Made by a program: the position numbers and the translations under genes. A DNA stretch of 64,000 nucleotides from Volvox africanus (Eukaryota > Chlorophyta > Chlorophyceae > Chlamydomonadales > Volvocaceae). Position 1 is the stretch's first letter; each line of letters begins with the position of its first letter. Of this stretch, positions 1 through 13,264 are shown piece after piece. Under the pieces are notes generated by a model. It made no database searches and was not told where the DNA came from. It saw only the letters and a program-made list of their open reading frames with translations. The stretch covers positions 62,001 through 126,000 of the forward strand of contig BSDZ01000020.1 in NCBI GenBank assembly GCA_030268105.1, given 5' to 3'.

Positions 1-3000
1 TGACACTGAGTTTCCCCTGCCGCTGCTGCCGGTGGTGTTCCCGATGGTGCTTCCGCACGTGACACACACAGAGGCACCCAGCGATGCGTTGTCGGTGATC
101 CAGGACGCGGGCTACCCGCACGAGCTGCACACCGTCACAACGGAGGACGGGTACGTAATCCGCATGGAGCGCATCCCGCGGCCCGGGGCTCGCGACGTGG
201 TGTTCTTCATGCACGGCGTGCTGGACACCTCCATGGGCTGGGTCAGCGGCGGGGTCACCGGCAGCCAGGCGTTCGCCGCCTGGGAGGCGGGCATGGACGT
301 GTGGCTGGGGAACAGCCGCGGGAATGCGCCGCGTCAGCACCAAGGTGGGTTCCGCCGGGGAGCTGGCACCGGGGGAGTATCCGGGGGTGTATCCGGGGGT
401 GGGGAGTCTCTCGTGCCTTCTGGAGATTACACGGGAGGCTTTGTCGGTGTATCCCGGGATGAGGTGTAGCGCCCTGCTGATGGCTCGGCGGGCCGTTTCC
501 TGTGAGCTGCGGAGGTACGGACGCGGCGGACGAAGGACAAAGGACTAAGAAGGGCATGGAGGTTCCCGAACCGCATGACAGCGCCCGGCATTAGCCCTTG
601 CAGAGCTGCTCTCGGGCTGGGTCCATTGCTCGGTTACGACCAGGCGCACCACGCACTAGGTCTCAGTAGGTCCCTGGTCACCGTTCAGCTGCAGGAAGGG
701 CGGCACTCATAGATGATGTGGACTAAACCCTAACAGTTCAAAATAGCAACAAACCGGTGTATACCTTTCTCTGGTCTACACGCTTATCCTAGTCGTCATG
801 GTGCAATTGCAATCTTGTCGCCAATAGTGTTATCGCCCGATTGGCGTTTCTCTCTGTGCGCGTATGACGGCCGCTGAACCCCTCGCCACCCCCCCACCCC
901 ACCCCACCCGCGCCCGACCTTCACGGTTAGTCTTTGCTCCCCCAGTAACAGCTCCATGATTCATTTCGTTCGCCCTCCCCGCCTCCAACCTCCAATGCCG
1001 CAGATCCCTCGCGGCGGGGATGGCGATACTGGCGGTACAACACTAACCACATGGGCATGTACGACATCGCGGCGCAGCTCGATCACATTCACACCATCAA
1101 GTGCGCGGAGCTGTGCGCCGGTGCGGCCGTGCTCTGTAGCGCTGCTGTGGACTCCGTACCCGTGTCATGTCATGTCATGCCGTCTGAGTCTCTCCAGCGC
1201 CCCGGACGTGATGTGGTCCGCTTGTCATGTCAATGCGCGGGCCATTGTCCGCTGACCGTTGTCCGCTGACCGTTGTTCACTGACCGTTGTCCGCTTCCTC
1301 CGCCAGGTACCGTTAGTCTGGATGTGGACCACCTGGGACCGCTGGCCGGGAGCTCGAGAGGTGGCGCTCCAGGGAGCCGCACGTCCGCCCACTGCAATCA
1401 GGGCCTGGGGTCGAAGCTGCTTGCCGGGCGCATCGGGAGCCTGGCCGGCTGGGGCAGCTCCCCGGGGGTCCCTGACCGCCTGCCTCTGCAGTCGGCTGCA
1501 GGCGATGGCGGCAGGGGATGCAACACGTAAGCGCCGGGAGGAGGGTTTGGGAGGGAGGTCATTCAGAAAGAGTCGCCGAGCTAGTTGTTATTGCCGTAAT
1601 AATTGCAGTACTAACCGACTGCGAGCCTAAAACTGTTTTGGCGTACGCGAGCTGGCTGCGGTAGGTGACGGGGCGTGGAGGCTCGTTGAAGTGATGTTGC
1701 CCGAGATGGCGCCCGAATGAATGGCAGATACAACGCGGTGTAGGTATATGCCGCAGCTGCTGACGAATCCGTGTGGGCGGATCAGTGCATGTATGTGGAT
1801 ATCTACGAGGTCGGGGTTCAGGATTTAGCTGCAGCTTAGGGGTTATTGGCGCTGCCAGTCTTCGCCGACACAGCAGCCCTCTTGAAGACACACCGCTCAC
1901 GTCGCTCTGAGCCGCAGGATGCGGTATTCCAACAGCGACAGCAATCTCTACTGGAGGGGCAGCTCCGCCAGCGCTGCGAGCGCCGCCCGCGCAGCTGGCT
2001 CCGACGGCGTTGCTCCCGCGGGTGCTGGTGCTGGTGGGGGCAACTGGGGCAACTGGGGTAACAGCGCGGCGGCGAGCTGCACCTCCGAGGCCGCATCCGC
2101 CTACCTGGCGCCCTCCACTCCTCGCCAGGTGTCGCCGCAGCAGGGCTCAGGTGCAGGGCTCGGTCCCGCGGACAGCCTCACGCGGACCGCCAGTCTGGTT
2201 CGGGAAGTGAGCAGCCACGGGCTGTGGTCGCCGCTTTCCAGCAGCGGGTGCAGCGAGGCTGGGGAGGGCGGGGAGGCCACGGCACCAGCACCTGGGGCAG
2301 CGGGCGGAGACGATGATGCTGAACCGGGTGGAGATGGAGCTGCGCTGCGTCCTCCTCCCGTACTCCCGGAGCAGCTACGGGCGCCAGAACTGGAGCCGTT
2401 GGGCGCCACGACTCACAGTGAGGCCGGCGGGGTCACCGCAGGTCGGTGTGGGCGTGTCTCACCCGGTTGGGTCGATGCGGGCTGCGAACCAGTGGCCGGA
2501 GACCTCAACCCTTCTGCTATCCTGAGCCACAGTGCTGTGCCGGCGGTATGTCAGAACTCCGTCACCATGACCGTCATTGCGTCATCGTCGTCGTCATCTG
2601 CTGCTGCTGCTGCTCCCGCCCTCACAGCGGCAGCCTCCTCATGTGGAGAGGCTGCGGCACCAGAGGTAGCGACGACGTCCAACCTGCAGATTGGGACACC
2701 GGGGGATCTCGGGACCAGGTGGGCGGCGGGGCCAGGTCAAGTGGGGGGCGGTTGCGGTACTCTGCAGCCAGCTACACAGGACTACAGTGTGGATGGGAGC
2801 TGCGGAGGTGCGCGGGGTGTTGGCACAGCGGCCTCAATGCTGGGGGTCGTGAGCTCCGTTTTGGGGCCGGCAGCCGACGCCGTGACGAGCGCCGTGGTGT
2901 CTGCTGGCGCCGCCATCGCCACCGCCGCAGCCTCCGCGACCAACCTGATTCACCACCCCCACACGTTGAGACCCGCCGGCGGTGCGGCTGGGGCCGCCTC

Positions 3001-6000
3001 TTCACCGCTCGCCGCGTGCACCTCAGCGGCAGTGGCCACCTCGCCGCCGCAGTGTCTGATCCCCAGTCCCTTCGCAGCTGCAGCGACACAGGCGTCGTCC
3101 GCCTGCATGAGTGCTCCATCACCTACCTCGGGAGACGGACTCGATGTCGGCCATCTCCTGGGGGGCACATCGCTATCACCCCCCTGCCTCCCTCTGTCCT
3201 TGCAGCTACCGAACCGCCCTCCACACGCCAGGATACAGTCCAAACACAGAAGCTGTGACTGTGAAGTACCCCACACAGACGCAGCTGCTGCAAAATGTCC
3301 CGTAATTGGCGAAGCAACACAAGAGGCGGGAAGGGCGGGACTCAACACCGCATCACCAGGAGCAGGTCCAGCAGCAGGAGCAACAGGACCAGCGAGTCCA
3401 GGGTCGGCTTCCACTCGGGCGGTTCAGCGAGAGCCAAGCTCCCACGCCCATCCACTTGACGGGCCCTTCGTCCGCCGGGCCTGCAGCTCGGGACACCTGG
3501 CCATGACAGCAGGCGAGGTCTGTGTGGCTGCCCACATGGCCAAACCCAACGGCGCCGCTGCATCTGATCCGGCGCCCCTAGGCCCCGCAGCACCGAAGCG
3601 GCTCCCCAAAGGTCTCCCCCCTGCTTCAGGGCGCTCCTCTTCGGGCGATGGGAGGGCCATTGCGAGCGGCCTCGCGGCTACCGCGATGAGCTCTGATGCT
3701 TCCGGATCAACCAGTGCGGAGGACCAGGCTCGGGGGGGCCAAGCGGAGGGTCGGGCTGGCGGCGGCGCAACAGCGGGTGCAAGGCGGCCTGCACCTCCCG
3801 CCTCTTGCCCGTATAAGCTTCGCTGCGTCGCTCACAGCCTGGGCGGCATGTCGGTGCTGATCCATCTCATCAACCGGCTGAGGGAGGGCCGCCCGCATAA
3901 CGTGAACCGCCTGCTGCTGCTGACACCTGCGGGCTTTCACAAGTACTGTCCCAAGGTGAGGCGTCCGAGCGGGGTCTCTGCGGGTTGCTGCTGCTAGAGC
4001 TGCGAGGGTGCCTGGGGGAAGGGCGCGGATGGACCTCTTTGCACATCGTGTAATAGTGACGTTTCCGGAGGCTGAGGCTGAGGCTGAGACAAGGACCTTT
4101 GGGCTTTTTACTTTTGAAGCCGAGCCGCAATGTCTCACACCCCCGTGTGGCATAATAATTCCTAATTTCCTCGTTTCCTCATTTCACCTCCCTTCCCTGC
4201 GACCCTCACTCTTAGTCCTCGTTCCTTCAGTACCAACAGGACTTGTACACTCGCCTCCCCTCCTTCCCTCCTTCCCTCTTCCCCTCCTTCCCTGTCCTCA
4301 CATCACATCACACCTTCTCCAGGCTGCCAGACCCATCATGTGGACGCTGCCAATCGCTGCCCGGATGCTGCGCGCTGTCCTGGGTCGGTCCTTCTGCTTC
4401 CCGCTCTACATCCCAACACCTCTGGGCCGCGCGCTGACGTTCAAGTTGCTGCTCTCCGCCAGCCGCATCCCGGGCCTGGGGGAGCTGTTGCGGCTGGGGT
4501 TCAAGGTGCGGCGGGTGTGACCGTGTCTGCTGTGACCCAGCTGGGAGGCAGAGGACGGGGGAAGGGACCCTTTAGCCGAACTGGCGCGGTGTGTATGTGT
4601 GTGTGTATGTATGTATGTATGTATGTACATCTGTGTTCGTCTCGGTCGGCTCTCCGCCGGGTACCGTATTGGGGTATCGCAGGTGGGGCGCTCTCCCAGG
4701 CGGCGACGTGCGATGCTATTTTAGCTTCAGAGGTTGTTTGGATCGGGGAGGGCGTGTCTCAATGCCTGGGTCGGGAGGAGGCAGAGCGTCGTACGTGATG
4801 ATGCATGCTGATGGGGGAAGTCCTGTTCTTAAATGCATTTCCTCCCCCCACCCCACTCCGCCCCACTCCGCCCCGACCCGCGTGTGTCTTTCCCTTTCCT
4901 GGGACGTAAAGGCCCTGCTGAATGGCGACATCAGCCAGTGGGATCGGGCCCTGCAGCTGCCGCACTACAGCGCCCAGGACATGCCCGCAATCTCAGTGGA
5001 CCAGGGTAGGTGGGAAACGGTGGGCCTAAACGCTGCGGACGTTTCTGTCGCGAATAGCAGGTATACGCTCAGCTTCAACGGTCGTTCAGCGTGAGCAGCA
5101 CGCTTAGGTCTGCACGGTACACCATAACCCCCCTTAAATTTCCTCGACTGAACTGCAACTGCTCATTATCTGCTTCTTCTGCTGCTGCTGTGCACGCCAG
5201 TAGCGACTCAGCAGTCATGATGAGGTCAAGGATGTCCGATAATCCGCGACCGCGTTCGGGTCATGTGGCCCTCCCTGTTCACGGATGTTTATTCCCTGTG
5301 TGCTGTGTGCTGGGGGGGGATGGGGGTTCGCTGCTCACCCCCTGCAGTGCTGCACCTCATCCAGCTGGTCAACACGGGGGAGTTCAGGTTGTACGACTAC
5401 GGCTCCCCCGCCGCTAACAAGGCGCATTACGGAGTCCCCCTGCCGCCGGACGTCTCCTCCGAATACTGGCGCCTAGACATGCCGGTGCACTTGGTGGCTG
5501 GCCGGAGGGACGGCATCATTCCGCCACCCAACATCCACCGCCACCTGGAGGCCATGAGGGCGCAGGTGCGGGCGCTGCGGGCGCTGGGGGGGGAGAGAAA
5601 TGGTTGCGGACTCGGGGGTGTCTCGTAACTTATCACTTTGGTGCAATGCTTGCAAGGGCTGAGAGTGCTGGACTCTTTGCTCTGGGGTTACTTGTTGGTC
5701 CAACAGGCTGCAGCGAGGTCTCCAGAACATCAGGAAGTCCCTCACGTTCACATCGCCAGGGCTAGAGGTGCACGAGGGCCCTCTGTGCAGATGTGTCGTT
5801 GGCTCATCGCCCGGCTTCAGACGCCTCTGGACTGACCTCACCAGTTTTCCTCCGCACCTGATTTCATGTCCGGGTGTAACGAGCAAGTTCCTGTTCCCAA
5901 CTGCATCCCCCCTCCCCCCCTTCCCCCCCCCCCCATACACACCCCCACGCTGCAGGGGGTTGCGGTGAGCTACCGGGAGTTCGACTTCGGCCACCTGGAC

Positions 6001-6060
6001 TTCACCTTCGGCGTCAAAGAAGAGCTGCGCATGTACCTGATGAAGGTCTTGCGGCGCTGA
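1..6060 (+). CDS. Alpha/beta-hydrolase (triacylglycerol lipase-like), 5' end outside window
   Basis: Model from conserved peptides and GT-AG junctions with matching phase. Exons: <1-344, 1004 to about 1120, about 1918-3955, 4323-4505, 4912-5005, 5348-5565, 5956-6060 (stop TGA). Seen: an HG oxyanion-type segment (VVFFMHGVLD), the lid/cap entry (DVWLGNSRGN), nucleophile elbow AHSLGG, the acid region AGRRDGIIPP and the catalytic-His region FGHLDF. Order and sequence match the plant gastric-lipase-like family (At1g73920 type), which is expected to hydrolyse acyl esters. The exon ending at 3955 adds roughly 600 Ala/Gly/Ser/Pro-rich residues between the AEL segment and PYKLRCVAHSLGG, where plant members have only a short linker. 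The junction between exons 2 and 3 is not settled, and part of the low-complexity stretch could be intron. A 54-nt alternative exon at 5714-5767 would keep the frame but is not needed. Confidence 0.85.
4591..4628. repeat. (TATG)n/(TG)n microsatellite
   Basis: Tandem GTGTATG then TATG units lie in the intron between the lipase exons ending at 4505 and starting at 4912. Confidence 0.8.
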
Positions 6061-8342
6061 GCTGACCCGGTGTGGGGTGTTGGATATGCGGCCTGCCAAC
6101 AAAGGAGAAGCGGGCACTGGTGCGGGTGCCGGTGTGGGTGCGTGCAGAACCTTTATGATTTAATCGCACCTACGCGTGGACGTAGCTAGTTAGAAAGTGG
6201 AGGGATAACGAGGAAGGGACGGAGGTCGTGGAAAGGCCGGATGATCCCCGAACCCGAGGCGGTCTCGTGTGATGACAAGTATGGTATCAAAGTAATCCAG
6301 CCAGCCAATCACAGTGGGGCATCATGGCCTGCGTATACATGTGCACAGCTTCACTCCGACTAAGGGGTGGACGGCTGCGTTACGTGAGCCGCTGCGCGTG
6401 TTGACTGCTGCAGCCAAAGGGGATTGCCAGTGGGAGTGATTGCCCTACGTGGCAGCCGCGGCGTAGACCCTGATGAGTTGCGGGGATATGGCCGGAAAGC
6501 AGGTTTGCGTTGCAGCTGGACACGAGTGGCCACACCCAAGCGATGAACAACAGGAGCGGATGTACAGCAGAGGGCAAATCGGCAAATAAAACCCTCCCCA
6601 TTGTCGAGATGGACCCCGCCTGGGGAGGGGGGTTGGATGAAAAACACCTGAGCCGGTCACAGGAACTCTACAGGGGGGATAGCTTACAAGCAACGGCCGT
6701 ACGGGGAGGGTGCCGGTGAAGCACAGCAATGGGGGTGAAACGGTGGTGCCGGGTGGCGATAACTCCTGGCTATTGGCCACTATTGGGGACATGACCACCA
6801 CCATGATCTGGACGACGATGTTGACGTGATACGTCTTTCAACCGACCTGTGTCTGAGCAACAGAGAGCGGGCACGTCCTGCCACATGCGCATGACCGACA
6901 ACGGTTCGGAGGAAGCGGCATAGTTTAAGCCACCGGTATCCATTATGCCCCAGCCCCGGCGGCGTCTTGTTGCCTTTTGCCCCCTACTGTGGGGTCTGAA
7001 GGGTTTTAGCACCGGTTGTCTTTGCGGATCTTACATCTGGAGCTAGGCAATATGCTTCTTCCATTTTGTTTCTCGAAGGTGACACCCTAATCGCGCGGTT
7101 CGACGGAATGCTAAAGACACAAAGAAGACTCATGTTCGTTTTGTGCTCCGGTCTTTTTGTTCCTCTTCACTGTACGTACAACGTATGGGTGCACCCAATA
7201 CGATAAAGTAAACTGCTTGTTGTTTGATTCCTTCATCACGGGCGCTTTGGCATTGGCGCCCGTGATACCAAAGGGGGCGCAAAGATATAAAAAGCGGGTG
7301 CTTTGGTATCGGCAGGTGCGTCCGGGGGTAATGGGTGTGCGGTCTGGTTGGCAACATGCGGATCTGTGCACAACATACCAAAATACTCAGTCCGGGCGAC
7401 TTCTTGGTCACACCGCCAAAAGTGGGGGATATTGATTCTTGCTGCTGTGTGGGATGGATGTGATGGATTTGGTTGAGGAAGATAGGCACATACAAGCAAA
7501 CGTGTGCGGTGCGACATGACCTGAGGTGGACGCATGCCGCCATGTGCTTGCCGCTCTATTTCTGAATCCTTGCCCTTGAAAACGGGGGTGGGGCTGCTGC
7601 CAGGGAGGTTTGGGTACACTTTAGGTTCAGCGCTGTCACTGCTGCCTGCGAGCGTGTGTGTTATGTCGCGTGTTGCGTCGAGAAGACCACCAAAGGGGTC
7701 GGATTTGACTCTTCAATTCACACCCGTCACGTCACGTCTTCGTCGCCCCCTTCATGAAATGACCATATCAGCCAAATAGCACGGGAGATCTGTTTTATTC
7801 CTGGAATCAAAGCTGTGACTCAAACGTCATGGCCTGTTGTTTGCAGTCTTTTTTCATTTTCTCGGAATTTCGATTCTCATATAGTAGCAGCAGGCTCTTC
7901 TCACCCTCTGTTGCTTAGCAGGGGTTCCGAACAGAGGCTTGGAACCGGCCTTTTACTACACATCGAAGGTCTTTGCGGTGTCCGGTTCCCAATCTTGTAA
8001 CTTATCTAAAGTACCGTGTAGCGAAACATGACTTGGGTAACAGCCTGGGGGGATCCGATTCGACCCCCGACTGAAGCTGGTCTTCATATATATGTATATA
8101 CGTCCACCTCTCACTCCACGTTCATTCCGCGTTCGGTCCGCAGATGCACCGGACATCTGCATCGCCTTAACGTAACCGTCTTTTTTTATCGCCACCACTG
8201 CTGCCGCCAGCACCCGTACGCTAATCAAAATCTCCCTGCAGTCGCTCACCACCGCCATTTTTAATGGCCTAAAAGTAGACACGTTATGGATGGGTGCAAG
8301 AACGGAGCAAGCGAGGGAGGGGTGGAGTACCTTAATCGACCA
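6061..8342. other. Intergenic, no gene recognised
   Basis: This is the stretch downstream of the lipase gene. Open frames here lack family motifs and credible exon structure. The only clear structure is a perfect 10-bp inverted repeat (arms 7235-7244 and 7257-7266, 12-nt loop). Confidence 0.5.
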
Positions 8343-8880
8343 TACTTCCCTCAGGTATAAAAACAAAGGTGATTATGTATTGCGGCCAACACTGCGCACC
8401 GCGTCATGTGCCTTGACAGAATGTACGGCTCAAATAGAGCTAGTACGACACAGTCTGAACGCTTTCCAACCACTCGTTTGTTGCAATGGCTTGGTTACCT
8501 GGAGAGCGATGACAGTGGCACTCATATGTCATATATCCAGACCTTGTCGCACTGCATGTCAGAAGCGAAATCGAAACAGCCAACTATATGCGATGTGATA
8601 TAGTGCTTCTCGGAACCACAACCCCTCGTGTGTTCTTCGGAATTCAATGCCCTTACCTTCACACGGCATGTACAACGTACCACCTAAACGAAACAGGCAC
8701 CAAACCCCCGTGCCGTTCGATCAATTGTAGTGAATACTGAATAGCCTGCCTTTGCCCTCAGCACACACCAAATTGTAGAGAATACACATATGTATTTGTT
8801 TCATTCCGAACAATATATATATATATGTGTGTGTGTGTATATGTATGTGTGTGTTATAATATGTCTCGATTCCTCTTCCC

Positions 8881-8976
8881 CACCTGACAGCTCACCGAAG
8901 TGGCGGTAGGCCCAGGCCCCCACCTCCCCACCTGACAGCTCATCGAAGTGGCGGTAGACCCAGGCCCCAACCTCCA
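8881..8976 (-). repeat. 48-bp tandem repeat encoding an exon tail, 2 units
   Basis: Units 8881-8928 and 8929-8976 each translate on the minus strand to a 16-residue block (EVGAWxYRHFxELSGG). The second unit is the end of the reductase-like exon; the first lies just past its splice donor. Being a multiple of three, the duplication keeps the frame open. Confidence 0.9.
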
Positions 8977-9096
8977 TCCACTCCTCCTCGCGGACCGTCA
9001 CCGTGATGGAGGGCTTGTGCTCGCACCAGTGCCGCTGGTAGGCCAGACACAGCTCCAGCTGGCTCAGGGCGGACACGGCGTCGCGCGTCACCGCAC
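8932..9096 (-). pseudogene. Isolated exon resembling adenosylcobalamin (class II) ribonucleotide reductase
   Basis: A 165-nt exon on the minus strand is bounded by CCAG at the acceptor and GTGGGG at the donor, phase 1 on both sides. It encodes about 55 residues including WCEHKPSITVTVREEEW and VGAWVYRHFDELSG. This pattern (W-x-E-H-x-P-S-x-T-V-x-V then E-W-x-x-V-G-x-W-V-x-x-H-F-D) recalls the C-terminal part of B12-dependent ribonucleotide reductases, which reduce ribonucleotides to deoxyribonucleotides. No companion exon was found in the window, so it is called a gene fragment. The family assignment is from memory of the motif and is tentative. A second copy lies at 33171-33335. Confidence 0.45.
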
Positions 9097-9861
9097 CTGG
9101 GGGGGGGCAGGGGGCAACGGGCAAGGAGGTGGTGTGGGTTTCTATATGTATATCCAATTAAAGCACTCCGTCTTCTGAAGCATTCACACGTGCATATGCG
9201 GTGCTCACCTGCAGAAACGAGTGGTATCTGCCACCCTATCTGCCGATAAGGAAACCCCGGGGGTGGGGCTTTACATGAAGTAGGTACGTACAATAGTGAG
9301 AAAGCGGCTTGCTGAGTTGCAGGGTGCGGGTGGGAAAACGGGACGACCTAATATGCCGTGTTATATGCCGTACTGCCAATGGGCCTTCACTGCTGCAGAG
9401 CTGGGACTACTCTTAGCTCCGTGAAACGAAGCTCCTGAAGGCGCAATCGGGCGCGGCCACACCGGCACAGCCTGAGGAGACACAGGCGCACGCCGCACAA
9501 CACAGCTGAATGCAGCACTGGTAGCCGAGTTCCTCCGGAGTACCCGTCAAGCACCAGCTGCGCGCGCACCCCCGCCCGTAGTCCCGGAAGGCATGCATGG
9601 TCAGGGAGAGGTCCGAAATCACTATGAGACTGCAATTCCCTGCTGGCTCGCAAAGTGAGGCCTGGACGGAAGAGTGTTCGGGGAGCTGTTGGGGCGGTCC
9701 AAATGGCACCAGCATGTCTGATTGAAGATCTTTCCGCTATAGTCTGTTGCAACTCGTAAAGCAATGGTCCGCTGGGCCGAGCCAGGCATGTTGCCGCGAA
9801 AGGTTCGGGTGGGTGGCGGGAAACTAGGGCAGCAACAGGCCCAAATAGTGGCTGGAAAAAG

Positions 9862-11848
9862 ATCTTCCTTTTTGGTATTCCCATGGGGTTTTCTTTCACA
9901 CTATTTCATCTTTATTTGGTTGTTTGAACTTACTGCCATGTTGTGCCTTTTAGAAGCGAAGCAAGGGTATATTAGACCGCTACTTTCTGTTGGCTCACCT
10001 GAAGGTCGAGCAAGTTCGTTGCATCGCTTTTCATCCTCTGGTCATGTTACCCGAATTTCAGATACTTGCCTCTAATATAATATTTCGGCAATCAAGCGCT
10101 TTGGTCGGCCACTGCACAGACATGTGCAAAGCTCAGATGCAGCATTTCGCTGAATATGCGTCCACTGGGCATGTTCCAAGCATTCGTCTATTGTCCCAGG
10201 AAACATTATCATTTCTTTCGGCACTCAGTCATGGCGTCGGGTCCAGCAGAACCGCGACCACCATACCATGTATGTTGTGCTACGATTCGTTTCCCGCCAA
10301 TGTGTAGGTCAATGCGACGCTACAAGGCGATGTGCCGACTTGATGAATGCATGATAAATATGAATGAACTTGCATGAACATAAATGTATTTGCATACATT
10401 TATATATGTTTGGCATGTTACTATCATACATCGCGACATATCTCATTGCATCATGGCTGATCCGCCTAACATGCATGAAATCCCGAATTATTGAGAAGCG
10501 CATTGTGCTCATGCTATGGAGCGATAAGTAATATTATTTGCTATAATATTACATCATTATGGCATACGTCGGGAACGCCGCACTCGTCGCGATACATGCC
10601 TTGCACCCGAATATCGTTATTCGGACCCTTGCATCATGCGAATGTCGGAAAGGCTTATCGGTTGTTATACATGAACATCGCCTATACGCAGTAGGCTTGT
10701 CACACTTAGGATCGGCCTCCTAGTTTAAATTGTACGGCGTAGCGATGCTGCGAGTATAACAGATGCGAGGACGGTTGAGTAAACCAAGACATTTTGATAC
10801 CGGAGAAGACTTCTGTGTTCAATATCATTATTGCTAACCGCTTTCATACTTAGCCCGAGCTAAGCCTGAACTTCGCTTGCCACCGCCGCGTGATGACTGC
10901 TTGCTTCCGGCGCTGACGGCGATTACATCCATTGCATCGCTTCGGTCTGTATTATTGTAAGTTATATCTCTTCTTGTCTTGAAGTCTTCCGCTGTCCCTG
11001 TTTGCTCTCGATTGCCTTGCTGTACTTGCAAGTGCTCGCGCATTGGTATCGAAATCCTTCAGACGCGCAGATATCTATGAGCAAACCCGAAGGAGAGGTA
11101 CAACAATGTACACCTTATTTACCGCATGTAGCCATGGTACTGTGCTTACGGTACGGTGGCCACGCCCATTTCCAGGCTCGACCCTCGTTGGCCCTATAAC
11201 GGACTAAAACCGGGAAAGCGTAAAATCGGGTAGACACGTTCTTTGCTGCTCCAGTCGCCAACCTCAGAGCACCGGCGATAGGCATTCGATCGAATGGGTC
11301 AGGCCCTGTCTGCTCCGCAAGAGATTCCTGGGCGGTCGAAAGATAACCCAGTAAGTTGTGCGCGTAGTTCGCGCGATGTTGTGACATGAGTAAGCTGGCA
11401 CTCGCAATGAGCGCTGCGTCTGAAAGTCCCCGTGCGGCAAGGGATGCAATGCGACGGGCAGCATTTGACGCAGGCGGTGGTGTGCTCGCTTGCTTGCTTA
11501 TAACTAACGGTCCAGATCCCGTGCGAGCGAGCGATGACTTCACCCTAGAATGTCGCCACCCCCCCTGGCCAAAGGGGCAGCCCGTTATCGATGCTGTTGT
11601 TGTATGGAATACTATTGCCACTACTAGTATTGCACTTTTTAAATTGGCTTGTTGGTTATTTTAGCAGTATGTCGAAATAGCCGGGTTCTATGCTTTGTAT
11701 TAGCATCTAGGCATTCGCATTATTCCTGAGTTGCTGCTACCGAGGACAGGGAACGATTATTTTAAATACCTCTAACCAGTGCTAAGACATCCTTTCTTTT
11801 GAGACGGGCACGCACGCAATGAGTATTTAGATAATTTACACGTTTGGC
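9862..11848. other. Intergenic, no gene recognised
   Basis: The longest open frame (11115-11621, minus, 168 codons) starts with GTG and shows no motif I know. The region is more AT-rich than the flanking lipase locus. Nothing else is supportable. Confidence 0.4.
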
Positions 11849-13228
11849 ATGCAGGAGCCTGACCCAAGTATAAGAGCAAAAGCGAGGAACGGTGACAGTT
11901 ATGGCGTGTACCCGCTCTACGCCCCGAAGCGGAAGAAACCAAAACTGGATATCCTCTTTTTCCACGGCCTACAAACCAAGGATAGGTTGGCCAATGCAGC
12001 GTGGTGGCATACCTGGTTGTCTGAAGCGGGCTCCAACCCTCGGATCTGCTGGCCAAAGGAGTGGCTCAGCGCCACGTTTGACAGCGCCAACATCTGGTCC
12101 GTCAACTACGATGCAAGGCTTAAGGTCGACCACAATTACGATGTGACCCACTGGGGAACCATCGCAGAAATGGTGTTGCAAATGCTGATCGGACCAGCAG
12201 TAAATATTGGTGGTGATGGTCGTCAGGTGGTGCTGGTGGGCCACTCCCTTGGCGGATTGATCCTGAAACAAGTGGTGATGGAGGCCCTGGTAAAGGCGAA
12301 TGGGTCCGATGATTCGAAGGAGAAGCACCGTGCTAAGGCATTTTTTGACAACATAAAAAAAATCGTCTACTACAGCACTCCCCACGCTGGCTCACTCCTG
12401 GAGGAGTGGTCAAGGAATCCGATTGTGGACAATGTCATCTTCCAGGGGATCGCCGGCGGCGGTGTAGATAGGAACCTCACTGCCTGGTTAGAGGTTTTCA
12501 ACACGTCGTCCAGCGCTTTGCAAACGAAGTTCGCAAATGTTAAATCAAACCTCACCCCTCTTTGTTTCGCTGAGCGGATGAAAACAAACCTGGTGAGGTT
12601 CTGCTAACGGCAAGCAAGCTCTGTGATGACGTGCTTGTCTGTCTCCCTGTAGCTGTCTCACTCTGATCCCTTGTTCTCCCAGCCGGTGCTGGGCATGCAG
12701 CTGGTCGTCAAAGATGGATCGGCGCATCTGTCCAACGGCATCAACAAATTTTATAATGCCGACCACTATGGAATCTGCCAGCCAGTCGACGAGAATGACG
12801 AGAGGATCTCCAATCTGATCGACTACATCCAAGATGCTTATGATGTGAGCAGCGCCCTCTCTCACTGGCATGTGTATAGTCTTGAGATGTGCTTATGAGG
12901 GGCAGAATAATGGCGCTAGCAACAGCTTTTGAGGTTTGTCCCCCTCTCTTGCAATGCACTTAGGCGTACCCTTATTCCCTTTGGGAGTGGGATGGCAAGG
13001 GCAACCTGATGTTCACACTGGCGAAAGACGATGACCCCTGCAAGATCTGCGTGCGGGAGTTTAATGATGGCAAGCTGTTTAAGGAAATGATATACCAGGA
13101 CGACAACAACAACGAGCACAGGATGGACGACTGGTGTGACGAGTCCAAGAAAAAGCCGTGGTCAGAGAATATTCCGGACGGTGGAAAGCTCATCTTGCCA
13201 GGCACCTTTGTACCCAAATCATTCCGGC

Positions 13229-13264
<36 letters not shown>

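Larger units (their letters stand above)
8343..9861. repeat. Direct segmental duplication, copy 1
   Basis: This is near-identical and co-oriented to 32528-33943. Similarity begins abruptly at TACTTCCCTCAGG and ends at GGCTGGAAAAAG. Compared with copy 2 it retains 158 extra bases (9309-9466), has one fewer 48-bp tandem unit, and carries scattered substitutions. It contains the reductase-like exon on the minus strand. Confidence 0.95.

Noticed and set aside
2446..3258. 270-codon plus-strand open frame overlapping the lipase insertion
   Set aside because: It is a shadow frame of GC-rich DNA; Arg/Cys/Ser-rich translation without domain, while the other frame leads directly into the lipase core.
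5714..5767. Extra 54-nt lipase exon
   Set aside because: It is flanked by AG/GT and keeps frame, but direct splicing 5565/5956 reproduces the plant sequence (AMRAQ-GVAVSYREF) without it.
8815..8860. TA/TG-rich run as regulatory element
   Set aside because: It is a simple microsatellite present in both duplication copies; no regulatory motif is recognisable.
11115..11621. 168-codon minus-strand open frame
   Set aside because: It starts with GTG, has no motif I know, no credible splice context and lies in intergenic DNA; kept only as a remark.
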